DNA from: Volvox africanus
Lineage: Eukaryota > Chlorophyta > Chlorophyceae > Chlamydomonadales > Volvocaceae
Assembly: GCA_030268105.1 (NCBI GenBank)
Contig: BSDZ01000008.1
Location: 4,464,001 to 4,528,000, forward strand
Direction: 5' to 3'
DNA length: 64,000 nucleotides
This document shows, in pieces, positions 51,151-64,000 of the stretch. Position 1 is the first letter of the stretch. Each line of letters starts with the position of its first letter. The notes beneath the pieces were generated by a model, which made no database searches, was not told the DNA's origin, and saw nothing but the letters and a program-made list of their open reading frames with translations. A program made the position numbers and the translations under genes.

Positions 51151-54100
51151 AATGGGAGCCTTTAAGGACTGAGGCAACAACTTGCGATGCGTTGAAGCGC
51201 CATTAGCTGAGGAGTGCTGCCGTGCATACTGAGGCGGGTTATGGCATGGTAAGGATAGGGAATTGTGGTAGTTGTACACGTATGGCACACACCAACACGA
51301 TATACAGGTGCAGAAGCACCTTCTCAGGATCTCGAGAGGTCTTTGTGGCTCTCAACTTTTACAGAAATGGTGTGATGCCTGGATACATAGTGAGGAAACG
51401 ATCATCACGGAAGCACGGAATGAAGGAATAATTGAATTGGAATCCATCCTGTCGGTCGGTCAGCTAATGTCACCGCCGCCATATCGCAAAGTAACGATGA
51501 TGGGCGTGACGATTACCAGCAGCAATGGACGGGGGCCGCCAAGAAATATAGCACAAGGGGGCCTGGGTCTATCAGCCGATCGATATTGCTCGCAGGGCCC
51601 TATGCTACGTGGGGCCACGCGAACAGCAAAGAACTGGGGAATATTATTTCCTTCCTCAAACAGATAAATCGGTTTTGTCACAACCGCGGCTTCATTTGGC
51701 CGGGACCTCGTGTCCCAATTGATGTGCTTTGATTGTCATGATGGCGTGTGTGCATGTGTCTGTGTGACAGCTTCATTTGTTCAGGCATCCAAGCTCGAGG
51801 GCGAAAGTATGTAGTGGTGTCTGGTTCGTCCGGGCTCGGGGGCTGCTGCTGCTGCTGTATCATGCCCTTGAGCAAAGTTATGTGTTATGGAACCCTATAT
51901 AGTATTGTCATCATATTACAGCTGCGGTCTCTGCTTAACGTCGACGGGGTCGCAATCGGGTCTTGGCTGCGTAACATACGCACCAGCAGCTGCATGTCAA
52001 CCATTGGCATTGGATTCAGAATGGTTAATGATTTCTCCTCTCATACCTTGATGGGGTTGTAGGAGCTTCGAAGAGATATCTAGGGCCCAGGAGATAAACG
52101 TGTGGAAAATGAGGGGTGGTATTCCAACTGCTGTAATCACTTGCGATCGAGCACGCGTGCCTGCAGTATCTAATTTAACATCATACACTAACATTTCTTG
52201 CATGCACACATCTCCATTTTATCATCATGCATGTCGGGGGGCGTGGTCGCACCTGCCCTTGGTAGCACTGTGGGAACAGGTAATCGTGTTACCTCTCGTT
52301 AGCCTCGCGTTACAGAAGGTTAACGCTGTTGGAAAAACGTGTCGATGCAGCCGAAGCCTACGTATAAACCTGCAAGCTCAAAGCAGATTAGTAGTCCGGC
52401 TGCTGCGTGTCCAACTGGTGAGCTGTACCGTGCCTCAAGCCTATTAAGAGACATGAGCAAAAGTCTCAAGCAAGCAACGGATTGTTACAAAACAGCTAAT
52501 GAGGTATGAGAACCTCGCCAAATATATAGTCAAAGAGTTTAGTGTCGTACCACCGATCTAGATCTTCAAGCGCACTGATTAGGCAAGTGATTGCTGGCTT
52601 AGTGTCAGAAGACCAAACGCCAGTCTTACGTCATGACAGAAACTTCATGTCTTCATGACAGAAACAGCCTAAATAAGCAAGACCTAGATTCCACCGAGAA
52701 TACCAATCGTTAAGACAGCAATCTAAACTAAGGAAGTCAGGCCGAAACTTAACAAACGCGAGGCTACCGCGAGGGAACGGAGGGCCTAACGCGCACGATC
52801 ACAAGTATTAGCAAATGCCTTCGCGAGGACACAGTGCGAAAGCCATTCGAATGTGATCACAGAACCAAGCCGTCTGATAATGTTGTCTGGATGTGCGAAT
52901 GCATTCGCCCCGCGTCGCATCCTCGCGTCCTAGGAAGCATCTTGGCACCATATACATGAGTTATTCCTGATGAGGTCTACACAAACCGCCTAAACCGCAT
53001 TAACATCATCAGGGATAACTTTTACCAATATCTGATATGATAAGGAATCATAATTGAAGTCAGAAGTGGAACCGCCCAAACTTGTGTGACCATATGGTCA
53101 CAAGGGACGAGCGGGGACGAAGAACGTCACCGCTAGTCGACGACTCCCAGACTCCGGTTCTTATGCGCGCGCATCATAAGAATAAATATCCATTCTTTGT
53201 CAGAAAGAACAATCTATTCCCCAAATTATAGCTTCTAAAAATACGTATCTAGGCAGTAGATCTATTAGCCGCTTTCATGCATGCCTAGTTACTCAAATGA
53301 CTTTACTATTGCAATATTTAATCCTACAAATTACGCCTTTCTAATGATGTGATACCAGGGAGAACGGGTGGTCAACGTTCCTACAGTTCCCTAACAGTTC
53401 TCCGTCGTCTGCTCGTCTGTACAAACTACACGCTGATAACTATACTAGAATAACTTTCTGCTCGATATCATTCTACCCACTTCCTTACCGGCGTTGAAAA
53501 GCGAATGGTTGGTTCAGCCCACTCACAACGCAAATATTGGCTACGTCGGTACACAGATGTACGTGAACTTTGATGTATATGTGAACTTTTGACACATTTC
53601 CTGTACCCCGCGGGTGCAATATTTAAAAATACTCCGCAGTACCACCCATTCTAAGTCAAGTGTTGTTCGGTTGGATTGCATAAGATGCCCTTGTTTGGCC
53701 CACATCAGTAAAATTTAGTCCCTAAGCCATAGGAAGCCATCAGTGCGTCTCCATAAAGAATCAATCTGTCCCCTCAGCCGCAGGTGACCACATCAGGCAG
53801 GAGAAGGTGAATATGGAGTAGATAGGTCTCCAGGTCTGCCTCAGCTTCAGGGTTTTTGATTTGCAAGGGTATGAGGCTTCATTGTTCCGTATTATGTTCT
53901 GAGATGTCATGTATGTTCGAACCGTCTGCACCCTGGCTTTTGGCTCAGCGACAACGGCACTCCGGTCCGAAAACGTTATAACGAACAAACCTATTCACTT
54001 GACGCGGAATTGCGGTGATAGTTATTGCGCATGTTATTAGTATACAGTCTTGGAATACAATTCGCTTGAAATCTTGCGTTCTATGAGTAAAGTTGGATGA

Positions 54101-55530
54101 ACGACGATGGCCCTCAGCAAGAACGTTCTGCCATGAGGGCTTTAAGATGCTCTAACCTATCATGCCTTTGATGATTATCAGGGCCTGTTATATTACCCGT
54201 GGCCGACAACAAAGCTTCACCTCGCGAAGACAGGTTCCCATGCCTAACGCAGCTCACTTACGCAAGCTGCGTTCCGAGGCGATTGCCCGTTCGCTTCCAT
54301 CTTTTTCTATCTCATCTGAAACTGCATTTTTCCTTCATTTTTGCTCTTTTATGTGAACAACTGTATCTGCTGAATTATGTTTTTAACAGTTTTCCTTCTG
54401 CTTGCGTCACGGGCTTGGATTCGCCCTGATTCGCTCTCTGCTTCGCGGGCTTACGCGCTTTTCGCTACCAAAAGCGACGTAACGCGCCCTTAACGCAGTT
54501 TCCTGCAGCTATAGTATGGGTTTGTGTCAGCTAGCATCGTAGATGCACGTGCATATTGCTGACGATGAGCTCGCCTGCGCCACAATGTGGCAAGTATGCA
54601 AAGTCTCCCAACATTCCGTATACTGTCGGTGTGTCATGATGGAGTTCATGAAGCTCGTGGCACAAATTCCTGCCTGCTTTGTATCCATCTGCCAGCCTTG
54701 TGTTCACAAGGTGAGGCCTGCATACAGCCCAGCATGGTGGACCGGCATTGTAAGAGTCGGTCGGCCGAAACGGTTTTCTTGAGACGCTGCATGTGTGTAC
54801 ACATTTAGCACCTTACATTGTGTTCGCATGTGCCATATACTGTGCAACAACTACAAGTATGTTGGGCCTGCATTGTGCGCCGGTATGGCGTGTATTGTGT
54901 GTGTATGCATGTGTGTGTATGCATGTATGTGTATGTGTCCCGCGTTGCATGATCACTTCAAACGGTGATAAAGGTGATAACAAAATATTTGATTTGAAGA
55001 GCGAAATGTTAAAATAAATAGTTGAATATAACGGCCAAATTTCTGCCGGTTCTTCGGTAGTTAGTCGTAACATCCCCTGTGATGCCGAGTTATGATTAAA
55101 GAGATACAAGTGCACTGCGTATGCAGCTAACATAGCAATCAAAAGGTGGCTAGATGCAAACGAAGTAAATATGTGTTTTCGGCAACTTATGACAATGCAG
55201 GTTGTATAAGGAATTTTCCTTTGAAAACCGATTAGATCCAACCGCTTGTGCGATTTCCATCCTGACTAACACCACCGCCCTCCACGGCCACCATATCCAT
55301 TATTATTATGTATGTGGGCACCAAGCAATCCTGTGCTACGAGTCCATAGCTTCTCTATCTCCTCTTCTGCCCGCTTCAAGCTACTTATGTTCTCATCCCC
55401 CTTTTTTTACCCTTGGTGTTTATAATGACAGTTACGCGTCGAAAGCCGATTCCACCTTCTGTAAACAATCCCAAAATTTATTACAAAATAAATGCTTCCT
55501 TAAGCGTACTAAAATAGACATTATTTCGTT
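51151..55530. other. Algal flank right of the island, no supported gene
   Basis: ORFs are short and unsupported on both strands. There is a CTG-rich microsatellite at about 51841-51857, and a CATGACAGAAAC motif twice near 52632-52667. Composition is close to other non-genic parts of the window. No transposase or retroelement motif was recognised. Confidence 0.5.
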
Positions 55531-56030
55531 TTGCTTCTGTCGGTGACCGCAGAGGGGAAATGTCATCAGTGCAGAGGCCCTTGGGAAGAGGAGCGTGCAA
55601 CAATCCATCACATCCGGCAACGTAGTTGGGCCAAACGCTTGCTCGGAATTTTTCTATGGCGCAACGGCCTCCATCGTAACCACACGCGCATTCTCCGTAT
55701 CCCACGATGCCGCAGCGGCCGGCACCGCAGCCGCTCACGAACGAAGCTCTCCCAGCATTTTCTTCCCTGTCTGATTTCCTGTTTCTTCGGCAACAAGATG
55801 TGGCCACCACTCTGCCCGTTGCAATCCCGTCCCAGAGGGCGGCTTGAGGGGGCGATACCGCCAAGAATGCCTGCCCTGCCAGATAGGCGGATACCTCAGC
55901 GTATCCCGAACAATAAGCGCCGCCATCGCCGTCGCCTCCGCTGTTTCACGCTACCTCCCCTGCCATCACTGGCACCGTGGTCAACACACCTGGTGGCAGC
56001 GAAGCAGCCAGCAGGCGGCCGATCTGCGCC

Positions 56031-56104
56031 CTCGCCGTCGCCATCGCTCTGCACCGTCGCCGTCGCCATCGCTCTGCACCGTCACCGTCGCCATCACTCT
56101 GCGC
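56031..56104 (+). repeat. 25-bp tandem repeat, three copies
   Basis: The unit TCGCCGTCGCCATCGCTCTG plus CACCG occurs three times with few changes. Because 25 is not a multiple of three, each frame reads the unit in all phases, which argues against conserved coding. Confidence 0.75.
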
Positions 56105-56967
56105 CGGCGGACCGCAGCGCGGACGTTTGCCGCCTCTGCTGCCTCAGTCCCGGCTGCCTTAATGTTGGCGCCGACGTCAGCAACCACAGTTCCTCCACCC
56201 GGCGGCAAGAGTGGCGGCGGCGGTCGTTTCCCTGCCCAGGCCACGTCCCTTGCCGGGCAGCAGCATCAGCATGAGAATGTGCATCAGGCAGGGGCGGGCG
56301 GTGACCCAGGGGCCGCTCTGGCGCAGCGACCGATGTGGACCCACCGTTTGCCAAGTTGTCTTCTCAGCTGAGAACGAGCAAGGTAGGGGGGAGAATGACA
56401 GGCGCAGTCGTTAATGAAAGCATGCAAATAAAGGAATACGTACATATTTGTATGATGTAATGTATGAGGGATTTTCCGCCATGTACTTCGGAAAGGATTA
56501 TTATTCTTGGCAGCTCCGAAGGTCGTCGTCACGCCTGTCGAATCGCTATTCGTTACGTACGGGACTAGTGTAACGTGGCATATGATGACGCTATCTGGCT
56601 GAGGCTTGGAAACTGTGATAGGTCGCGATTTTAGTGGGAAGGATGGTCAATCCTCCAATTCCTCCGCTATTTCTCCGAACTTGCACCTCCAGATTGGCAT
56701 AATCTCTCGTTTGTGCACGTCCTTGCCCTTTGCGGCTGCGACCGCCGCCGCTGTCCCAGGTGAGTTTGCGTGAGGCTGTGGGGGTGGGGGTGGGGGAGGT
56801 GAGGCGGGGCTAAGGGGCAGTGGGGAGGGGAGTAGGTCGGTGGGGTGGGGTGGGGTGGGGTGTCGTGGGGTGGGATGGGACGCAATTCAGTCCGGGGCCG
56901 AAAGGGAGGAGGGGTTGTTAGGGGGAGGGGGTAAAATGATCTTCGCGCTGCAGAGGGGGGGACGAGT

Positions 56968-57038
56968 TTGTGTGTGTGTGTGTGTATGTGTGTGTGTGTT
57001 TGAGAGAGAGAGAGAGCGGAAGAGAGGGAGAGAGAGAG
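56968..57038 (+). repeat. (GT)n and (GA)n microsatellites
   Basis: A TGTGTG run to about 57000, then a GAGAGA run to about 57038. The Cys-Val and Thr-His frames here are artefacts. Confidence 0.9.
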
Positions 57039-60000
57039 TTGCTCCCGTCGATCCGGTCCCAGCCCCTTTTCGAATTTGCCCTACACGATACGCCAAGGTG
57101 CCTGGCCCCAGCGGCAGCCTGATCCAGCCACAACACTCCTCTATCTCTTACCATCACACAACGCGCAAGCGTGCCCCGTACGTGCCCGTCTGAGCTTTGG
57201 GATCGTACGGCATCAACCTGTTGGCGTACAGAGCACCGTGGCTGGCGGCTTGCTATAGAATCAATATTACAACGCGCCAGCGAGCAAGTGCGTCCGTCGG
57301 CTGGGTATCCAGACGTCAGTGTTTGCGTGCATGTGTATATGCGTGTGTGCACGCGAGTATTTACATATTTAATTGGGCCTGATGCAGGCCAGGGGCAGCT
57401 ACCCTACCTCACCGCGTACAAGTCCATGTGTATGTGTTTGCTTGACCACGGCAGCAGCCATGCCCATTACACCATGTATCCCGCCGTTTAAGCATCCGTG
57501 CCGCTTTCTTTAATTTATATGTACGGCTACAAAGCTTGTCGATCGGCTTGTCCATTGGCTTGCTCTCTATGTGAATGCGGACGTACGGCAACTCCATGTG
57601 AGCGTTAGACACGCTCTGTCCGTATGAATGGCTTCACAATGTGTTTCTATGACTGATTCAAAATTGATACTTAGGAACCACAACGATGCCCTAATTGTGC
57701 CCCCGCCTCCGCCGCTTCATCTCTCCACCACTCCACCTCCCCGATTGGCCAACTACCCAATTCCATGCCCCAACCCCTCGTGGGTGTCGCATCGAACCAA
57801 CTACTCCGGGCGTAGCATATCATGCTGGCGCCAAGTTATCACGACCCGCGAGCCGCCAACCGATTCACACACGATCACCGTAAATAAACAACAGACAAAC
57901 AAACATCTTATCCCTTTCCCGGCCCATCACCCCCTCCCCCGATTTCTCTCCATTCCCTCCACGCCCTCCACTCCTGGGGCGGGTGCGGGTGGATAGCGGC
58001 TTCCTGCCGCCCTTCCGTCCGCCATATCTTCCGTCGCGGTGCTTCCACCGCTGCCGCCAATGCCACCACCATAACACCCGATCCAGCCTCATTCTGTATT
58101 GCCTCGCTTTCCTCGATGCGCGCCTGCCGACCCGCTGGCTGGCAGGGACCCCGAGGTTCACATTCCCTGGCAACAACAAGTGCCATCATTGGTTTGTTGG
58201 GTTGGTCGAGGCCAACCGTGCAGACGACCTAGCCTGGGCCGCAGCCACGCTGGATCACCGGCTCCCGCATGCTGTCCATCAATCTCAATCTCCGGCTCCC
58301 AGCCCAGCCCTCCGGCCCCCGGCCCTCGCCAGTCTTCGCCTCCGGTCTCTGATTGCCCACCGGATCTTAACATCTGAACCCCAAGCCCCAGCGAGCCGTG
58401 TCAACAAGTATACGGCTCCTTGGCGAATGGCTCGCATATCTCATCTCCCAAGAAGGGAACCATACAGAAATACCAGCGGCTGCCTCGCCACCTCTGCATG
58501 ATACCTCTTGGTACAACCTTAACTTCTTAGCGGTGGCAGTGCAACGGCACAAACCTACCGAAGAACGAACTGTCGGTGCACATTTACTTCATGTTTTCAT
58601 TCCTTGTGCCCAGTAACAGTATTTACGAATTGCCATGCGCATGAAACCCCGACACACAGCCCAATCAAAGGTGCTTTAGTATACATATTTGGATACTGCG
58701 ATCATCAGCTGCCGTTCCTGGCGGATAGATGTCCCGCAGAAAGGTAAATGTCATATCACAAGTCGGGACCAGAAAAGACATCAGGTATGAAACGATGTTG
58801 GGACCATACTTGTAACCATTCGCTACATGTAGCTGACGACCATATGTATACATATCCGACATTGTAACGCGCCTGCGCTACAATGAGAGAGTCGGGTCAC
58901 GCAAAAGACTACACCTTAGGGGCCTGCTATGGGCCCTAAATGTTGGTGGGCTCGTGACAGCCAAAATAAAGCAATAATCAAAAGGCCGTTCAGAACCGAC
59001 GATGAGCGTTATGCAGCCTGAATGGAGGTAAGGTGTATTCCCGTCCCCCTGTAGGTAACGAATTCCGGCCGGCGGACTTGAGGTGCTGTGGGTCGGCGAC
59101 GGCGTTTCACCGACAAGACTATCAACTGCCCAAAGCGTTATCGTCCTGCAAGGCTGCCTTCTGTATTTTATTCGGTTGAGGAGATTATTTTTTAGCAGGG
59201 ATTGAGACCCTCGGGCCAAAAACAAAGGAACAGATAGCTATCCGCTCAAGTCAGGTTCTGTTACGGTGGACGCGTAGCCCCATCCAGATGCACTATGTGC
59301 GCAACGTTGTGCGTGTTGATGGCTCTTATGCCGAGACACCATCAAGTTATACCTTGCAAGCACATATCAAATCTCTTCCGTCGGAAGCAGTGAACCGCCG
59401 TCCCACTTTGCCGTTCTCCATGTCAATCCACAAACACGTTTGGCTGCCCCGAGTGTGAATATATAGAGCGCTTCACATCCAAGTACGACCAGCTGCATTA
59501 TGCATATGCCCGCTAACGTACATAATGCTGAGTTCACCAGTCTCAGACGGCATCTCGCACTGACCCTTCAACACCCCTCATCACCCTGGGCATTTCGCCA
59601 TCCACCTAGTCTCATCCCTCGTCCACGTGTACAAAGCGCCTTCCAGTCATTGGTGACATCTCTTTCTGCCCCAAGATCTCTCTCTATCCTGTTCTGTCTA
59701 GTTCTCACAAGCACATAATCGCTCCTTATCCGCATACAGATATACGTCAATGCATGCATAGGTAACTCGTCACCGTAACTCGTAAGTTCTTTGTGGATCA
59801 TGCACATTCGGATGTTTACGTCTGTTAGCTGCGGCATGCCTGGCCCCACTGATGATCCCCTTCTGGATGTGCATTCAACAGTACAAGCTTAAAATAATAT
59901 CACCCTATACGTGCGCCCGTGTGCTTTCCTCTGCTCTGCATTCCTGAAGTGCGGGTGCTGCGTGGAGCGCATCGCTGCCTCAAATACCGCAGCGCACCCC

Positions 60001-60146
60001 ATGAAGCTTCATGTCAGCTAAAACGACCCACGAGTCGCACGAGAGGAGCCGCTAGAGCTGCGCAATCAGACTCCATGTCCCACAATCCGATGCTTTCGCA
60101 ATCTCAATGTGCGGAAGGCTGGGGAACCGGCAGTCCTCCCTACCTC

Positions 60147-62846
60147 CTACTCCATCGTCGCGGGCCTCGCGGCAATGCATGGCGTCACATTCCTGACCCA
60201 GCAAGCCACTGTCACCGTGAGCCGCCACAGTGGACCAAACCCCGCACCACGGCCCTTGCCAACCTGGCCTCCGCACGCTATTCCGCGTTGGCTATCTCCA
60301 GCGGCTAGTTCACCTTGGTACCTATACTTTTTCCGAAAAGCTGCACTGCGCCCCTCTCTGGTGTCCGGCTCACCGTCGTCTACCCTCGAAAGACCAACAA
60401 CGCGCTGCATCTTTGAGTCCGACAGACGCATCGCAGACCGCTCAAGGGCGCCCCACTCGGGCTCCCCCGCGCAAGGCAGCCTGGTCATCCGCGACCCTGG
60501 CAGGGAGGTCTGCGACCGCTGTTGGTTCACGTGTGCTTCACCGTCATGTTGATGTGGTTCCGGAACCGCCTGAGGTGCTTCCCGCTCCGAATCACCTAAG
60601 TTGCTCCCGATGATACCCGTATTGGCGGCCATCAAGACACCACAGTTACCGCTGTGGTCCATTCGCTTACTGCCATCAGCAGCGGCCACAATTAAGGGTG
60701 ACGCACCGATGTACACACGGGACGCTGGGGTACTTGTGATATGGCGTCCAGCATCTTCCGACAACGCCGCGCGGCCACTGTCACTATTGATAAGGCCGAT
60801 TTCGCCGAAACCAAAGCTTGCCGAGGTGGTGCTCCCCGTCCGAAGCAGGGACATGCTTGCCGGTACGCCACACGCGCTCCTTTCGACATCAGCGGCACCC
60901 GGGCCCCAGCCGCCACCGCCACCACTTCGACTGACGTCACTGTTGCCCTGATGCAACCGGACACCTTCAGATTCTGAAATCTGCTGCTGCACCTCCGCTT
61001 CCTTCTCGTTCTGCTGCTGGATGTGCTGATGCAGGTAATGCAGGTGCGCTTGCTGCGGCTGGCCCCATCCATCATTCCCCCCTCCCCCAAACTCCCCGCA
61101 CGGATCGCCATTGCAGCCGTCGGATGAGTCTAGGACGCTAATGACGCCGCTGCGGTCCTCATTCTCGCTGCTGTCGTCGTGTTGATCACTGAAGCAACCC
61201 GCATTGAGCCAATCTAGGGGGACATGGCAGGACCCGGGGTAGTCATCCACGTCGGCGGCTTCGACGGCGGCGGCATACCGTGGCTGCACAACTACGATGG
61301 ATGGTTCAGAACTGTCGCTCCGGGTGAATGTGTGGACATCACTGATCGGCTGGGAATGTTCCAAAGCCCGAAGCATCTGAGGACTTAATAAACGGTGCAA
61401 TATTTCCAGCTGCTGCTGATCCTGCTGCTCCGGCTGGTCCTCCTCCTGCTGGGAAGGCAGCTGCGACGGCAGCTGGTGCTGCCCGGGACGTGATGGTGAT
61501 AATCGCAGCATTTCCGCAAGCGATGGGTTCTGTATATACGTATTGCTCTGCAGCTGAGGTTGGGACGGCACTGACGGTGGTGGTGCAGCCCCTGACAAAA
61601 TCGCTTCTAGTGTCTTGACCTCTTCATGTCCAATGTCGTGGTCCATCGTCCCCTCCGGTGGAGTCAAAGGGTGTCTGAGACCACCTGGAGAAGAAAGCGA
61701 GGAGAACTGCGCCACTGAGAGCCCCGTCGCGCCGTACAATGATGTGCAGGATTCGTCCGCAGTTGCGGCCGTGTCATCGGGGTTCCTGCGAATGGCTTCG
61801 GGGGTTCCTCCCTGGAACATTTCGGGCAGACAAAATCCTGCCGACTGCGCTTCAGACACAGCCTGCGACAAGTCGACAGGTGGGGATGATTAATCTCCTT
61901 GACGGCCACGTTATCAAACTCCAACTTCAAAGGATGCGGAACTCTAAACGCCACAAGCCGTCATGGACGAAGGTGGAGACCTGACTTCATGTGCCCTAAT
62001 CCCCGTCCGGCAAGTATTACAAGCAGACCCACATATGCCGCCAAACGTGCGTTCACCCACTTGTTGCAAACCCTCGCCCCTTGGCACCTGCATGGCCACG
62101 TGATCCAGCCAACGAACAGTCTTGGTGGGGCGCGCCTCCCCCGGTGAGGGCGAGCACGCGTTTTCCGCAGTCCACGTCCTGATAGGGCGGAGGCAGCTGC
62201 GGAAAGTTCCGCTGATGCTGGTGCTGGTGCTGCCGGCGGGACTGTCCAGGACGTAAGGTCCCCCCCGGTGGTGGCCCACACGAGCCACGGAGACGCTCCG
62301 TACGGCATGGCTTGCAAAAGGCGCTGGGTGGGTGATACGCAGCGGCAGTGTCCCAGTGCATGCCTTTGCCATGGGGTGCACCGGGTCCACCATTGTCGTC
62401 TGAACGGCATCCGTGTCGCTAGTGGCAAAGATGGCTCCATTATTGGAAGTGCACTGCCCTGCGCGGTTGGGAGAGTCCACTGCGCCGGTATCCACGCCGG
62501 CGTTGCCATTGTTATAAGAGGGTTCGAAACCTGCTGCGCCAATGGCTGCGTTGTGTGTAGCGGAGCCCAGGCTGTCAGGTAACCCGCAGCCGGACCAGGA
62601 AGGACTGGAGCTCCACGCGGCGACGTCCAGGACGCTGACCTCAAATCGGCCGATTTCGGGGCTGAGACGTAGGAGCATGGGTGGCAGGCCGAAGCCTTCC
62701 GAGTCCGCATTTTGCGTAAGGGAGCCCTGGCTGCTTGATAACTGCGTGTCAACGACTAATGATCCATCAGGATCACTGCCTTCATTGATATTTATGTGGA
62801 GTCGGCTGGGATAATCTTCAACCAAATCGGAGGGCGGGTTTGTCAT
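60147..62846 (-). CDS. Large Gln/Ser/Gly-rich protein of unknown function, two exons visible
   Basis: Exon 1 is 62846-61986 (ATG, MTNPPSDLVEDYPSRLHINI) and exon 2 runs from 61862 to a stop at 60147. A 123-bp GT-AG intron joins them in phase 0 (TGIRAHE to AVSEAQSAG). The sum is about 858 codons, but the last 60 or so (GKGRGAGFGPLW and on) look like intron read-through, so further exons probably exist. The sequence is mostly disordered: Ser/Gly/Asn-rich first exon, then Gln-rich (QQEEDQPEQQDQQQ; HQHIQQQNEKEAEVQQQ) with short amphipathic pieces such as VKTLEAILSG and LEILHRLLSPQMLRALEH. A CGSACNTC Cys cluster lies near the end of exon 1. Such composition is common in volvocine regulatory proteins. 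No catalytic domain is visible and I propose no function. Confidence 0.5.
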
Positions 62847-63661
62847 GTCCGCATGCCCATCAACAAGCTCGCCACTAGTCCCACAGCCCTTGGACTCCTA
62901 GGATCCATAACGCGGCATTTCACGTGAAGCAGTTCATAAACTTGTCACTGTAGAACAAATCCTACCTACTGTTGTAACGTAAAATGAGCGCCTAGGCAGC
63001 GTGGAGTAGCACAGCTTAACATCACTGCGCAATAATGCGGTAGTGCATCATGAAGTTTTTTGGTATCCCAACACATGAATGGCCGTACGCTTGCCGCTGG
63101 TCACTTACCACTTCGTCGAGGCCAACGCACGGGCGCATTGAGCTCAAGCGCGACAGTCCTCAGTTGCGCTGAGTGCGTAAAACCCCGTCTATAAGCTTAC
63201 AACAGTTCATGATTGCATCGGTCCTTTATTCCGGCTAGACAGGCCGTGCAAGAACACTATGGACAGTTACTTTCCACACAGAGTTTGAGACCTAACAACA
63301 TGACCTAGGGACCCGTGTGATGGAATGATAAGTTGAAAATGTCTGTCTTTGGAAAGACTTCGCAGCCGTATAAGCCACAGAGCCATAAGGTTTCCGTCTT
63401 ACCATTTGTACGTGCGTGGCGGTACGTTGCCTCGATTTTATTAGCTGTATGGATCTCCGGACAGAGGTAAGCGATAATAATATTATGTTCTTTGCTAGAC
63501 CAAAACGGGGCTTGCCACACTTCCGGTCCTGCAGGGAAACCTGACAGTTATAGGGAAGAAACGGACGAATGCAAGTCTTAGCCGACCGTTATCGCGTACC
63601 GTGCGCAAATCGGGCTGCTCAGTTAGAGATATTCTTCGTAGCTTATTAAGTCAAAGCATTT
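62847..63661. other. Upstream flank of the Gln-rich gene
   Basis: Nothing was recognised here. Frames are short and AT/GC composition is average. It should contain the promoter of the minus-strand gene starting at 62846. Confidence 0.4.
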
Positions 63662-63934
63662 TTAGCAATAACCATTCCTCAAAGGCTTAAAATGATGATG
63701 CGGGTTGACGTTGGCCGAGCTCCCCAGCGGCATCCCCGCCCCGAGCGTGTCCATGGCGACGGCGCCACTCGCAACGCCCAGAAGCAAAAATACCAGGAGT
63801 ATGATTTTTGAATGAGGATTAGTATCCCGCACCCTTTGGGTGTTGCTGTTGAGCCGAAAGCGCAGTGGTTTACTAACAAAAGCGCGCCTGTTGCAAGTGA
63901 GCTGCTGTTTGTGGCAATGCCGCTGTGTCGCCAC
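63662..63934 (-). CDS. Small ORF with one hydrophobic segment, unknown
   Basis: A 90-codon minus-strand frame: a basic N-terminal half with several Arg, His and Asn, then a strong hydrophobic run IILLVFLLLGVASGAVA followed by MDTLGAGMPLGSSANVNP. The run ends in small residues, like a signal anchor or an internal signal peptide. It may start at the internal MRDTNPHSK-like region only if spliced, since no nearer ATG precedes the run. It could be an exon of a membrane or secreted protein. No family was recognised. Confidence 0.22.
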   Translation of the reverse strand: MATQRHCHKQQLTCNRRAFVSKPLRFRLNSNTQRVRDTNPHSKIILLVFLLLGVASGAVAMDTLGAGMPLGSSANVNPHHHFKPLRNGYC

Positions 63935-64000
63935 TTAGGCGCGGAGCGCCTCTCACAATGTTACACGCAACTTACTAAGGAACTGGTGTCCCCACCACTG

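Larger units (their letters stand above)
55531..60146. other. Region with overlapping ORFs but no resolvable gene
   Basis: Several 60-250-codon frames overlap on both strands at 55.5-56.4 and 57.6-58.6 kb. None has family motifs, and I could not build a splice chain. A donor-like GTGAGT after an Ala-rich frame at about 56759 hints at a plus-strand first exon. GT and GA microsatellites occupy 56968-57038. Nothing is supportable from 58.6 to 60.1 kb. Confidence 0.4.

Noticed and set aside
55531..56371. Overlapping 247- and 175-codon plus-strand ORFs and a 127-codon minus-strand ORF
   Set aside because: All cross the 25-bp tandem repeat or lack motifs; no consistent splice chain could be built on either strand.

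Overview
The window looks like nuclear DNA of a volvocine green alga (Chlamydomonadales; Volvox, Gonium or Eudorina type). The grounds are many short GT-AG introns, exons richer in GC than their surroundings, UGUAA polyadenylation signals, many simple-sequence arrays, and a very long Ser-Pro-rich extracellular-matrix glycoprotein gene. I rebuilt gene models by hand, joining exons only where both the reading phase and the protein family agreed. Five host genes are well supported, or supported in most of their exons: a cyclin-dependent-kinase-like Ser/Thr kinase (+, 10.3-15.0 kb, 10 exons); an ASCC1 homologue with KH and 2H-phosphoesterase domains (-, 16.3-21.9 kb, 9 exons), convergent with the kinase; a repeat protein resembling mTERF factors (-, 23.6-27.5 kb); a pherophorin-like hydroxyproline-rich wall glycoprotein (+, 28.9-32.8 kb); and a complete plant-type alpha-amylase (+, 35.6-40.8 kb, 12 exons). 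A two-exon Gln/Ser-rich protein of unknown function lies at 60.1-62.8 kb (-).

The standout is 47.9-51.15 kb. About 3.2 kb of AT-rich, intronless bacterial DNA of Rickettsiaceae character lies inside algal sequence. It is a mosaic of truncated genes in mixed orientation: an IS3-family element (-), an SpoT/RelA HD-domain piece (+), a murC piece (+) joined in frame to it, a tag (3-methyladenine DNA glycosylase I) piece (-), a WYL-like piece (-), and the 3' end of an Rpn/PD-(D/E)XK nuclease gene (+). Rickettsial endosymbionts of volvocine algae are known, so a bacterium-to-nucleus transfer is the simplest reading. A chimeric assembly must still be excluded.

The rest is sparse. From 1 to 10.3 kb there are only weak ORFs, a degenerate coding remnant and a perfect 203-bp inverted repeat around a 692-bp core. 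The stretches 40.8-47.9, 51.2-60.1 and 62.9-64 kb hold mostly unassigned sequence with a few tandem repeats and small ORFs. I found no CRISPR array and no rRNA gene. I could not screen reliably for tRNAs.
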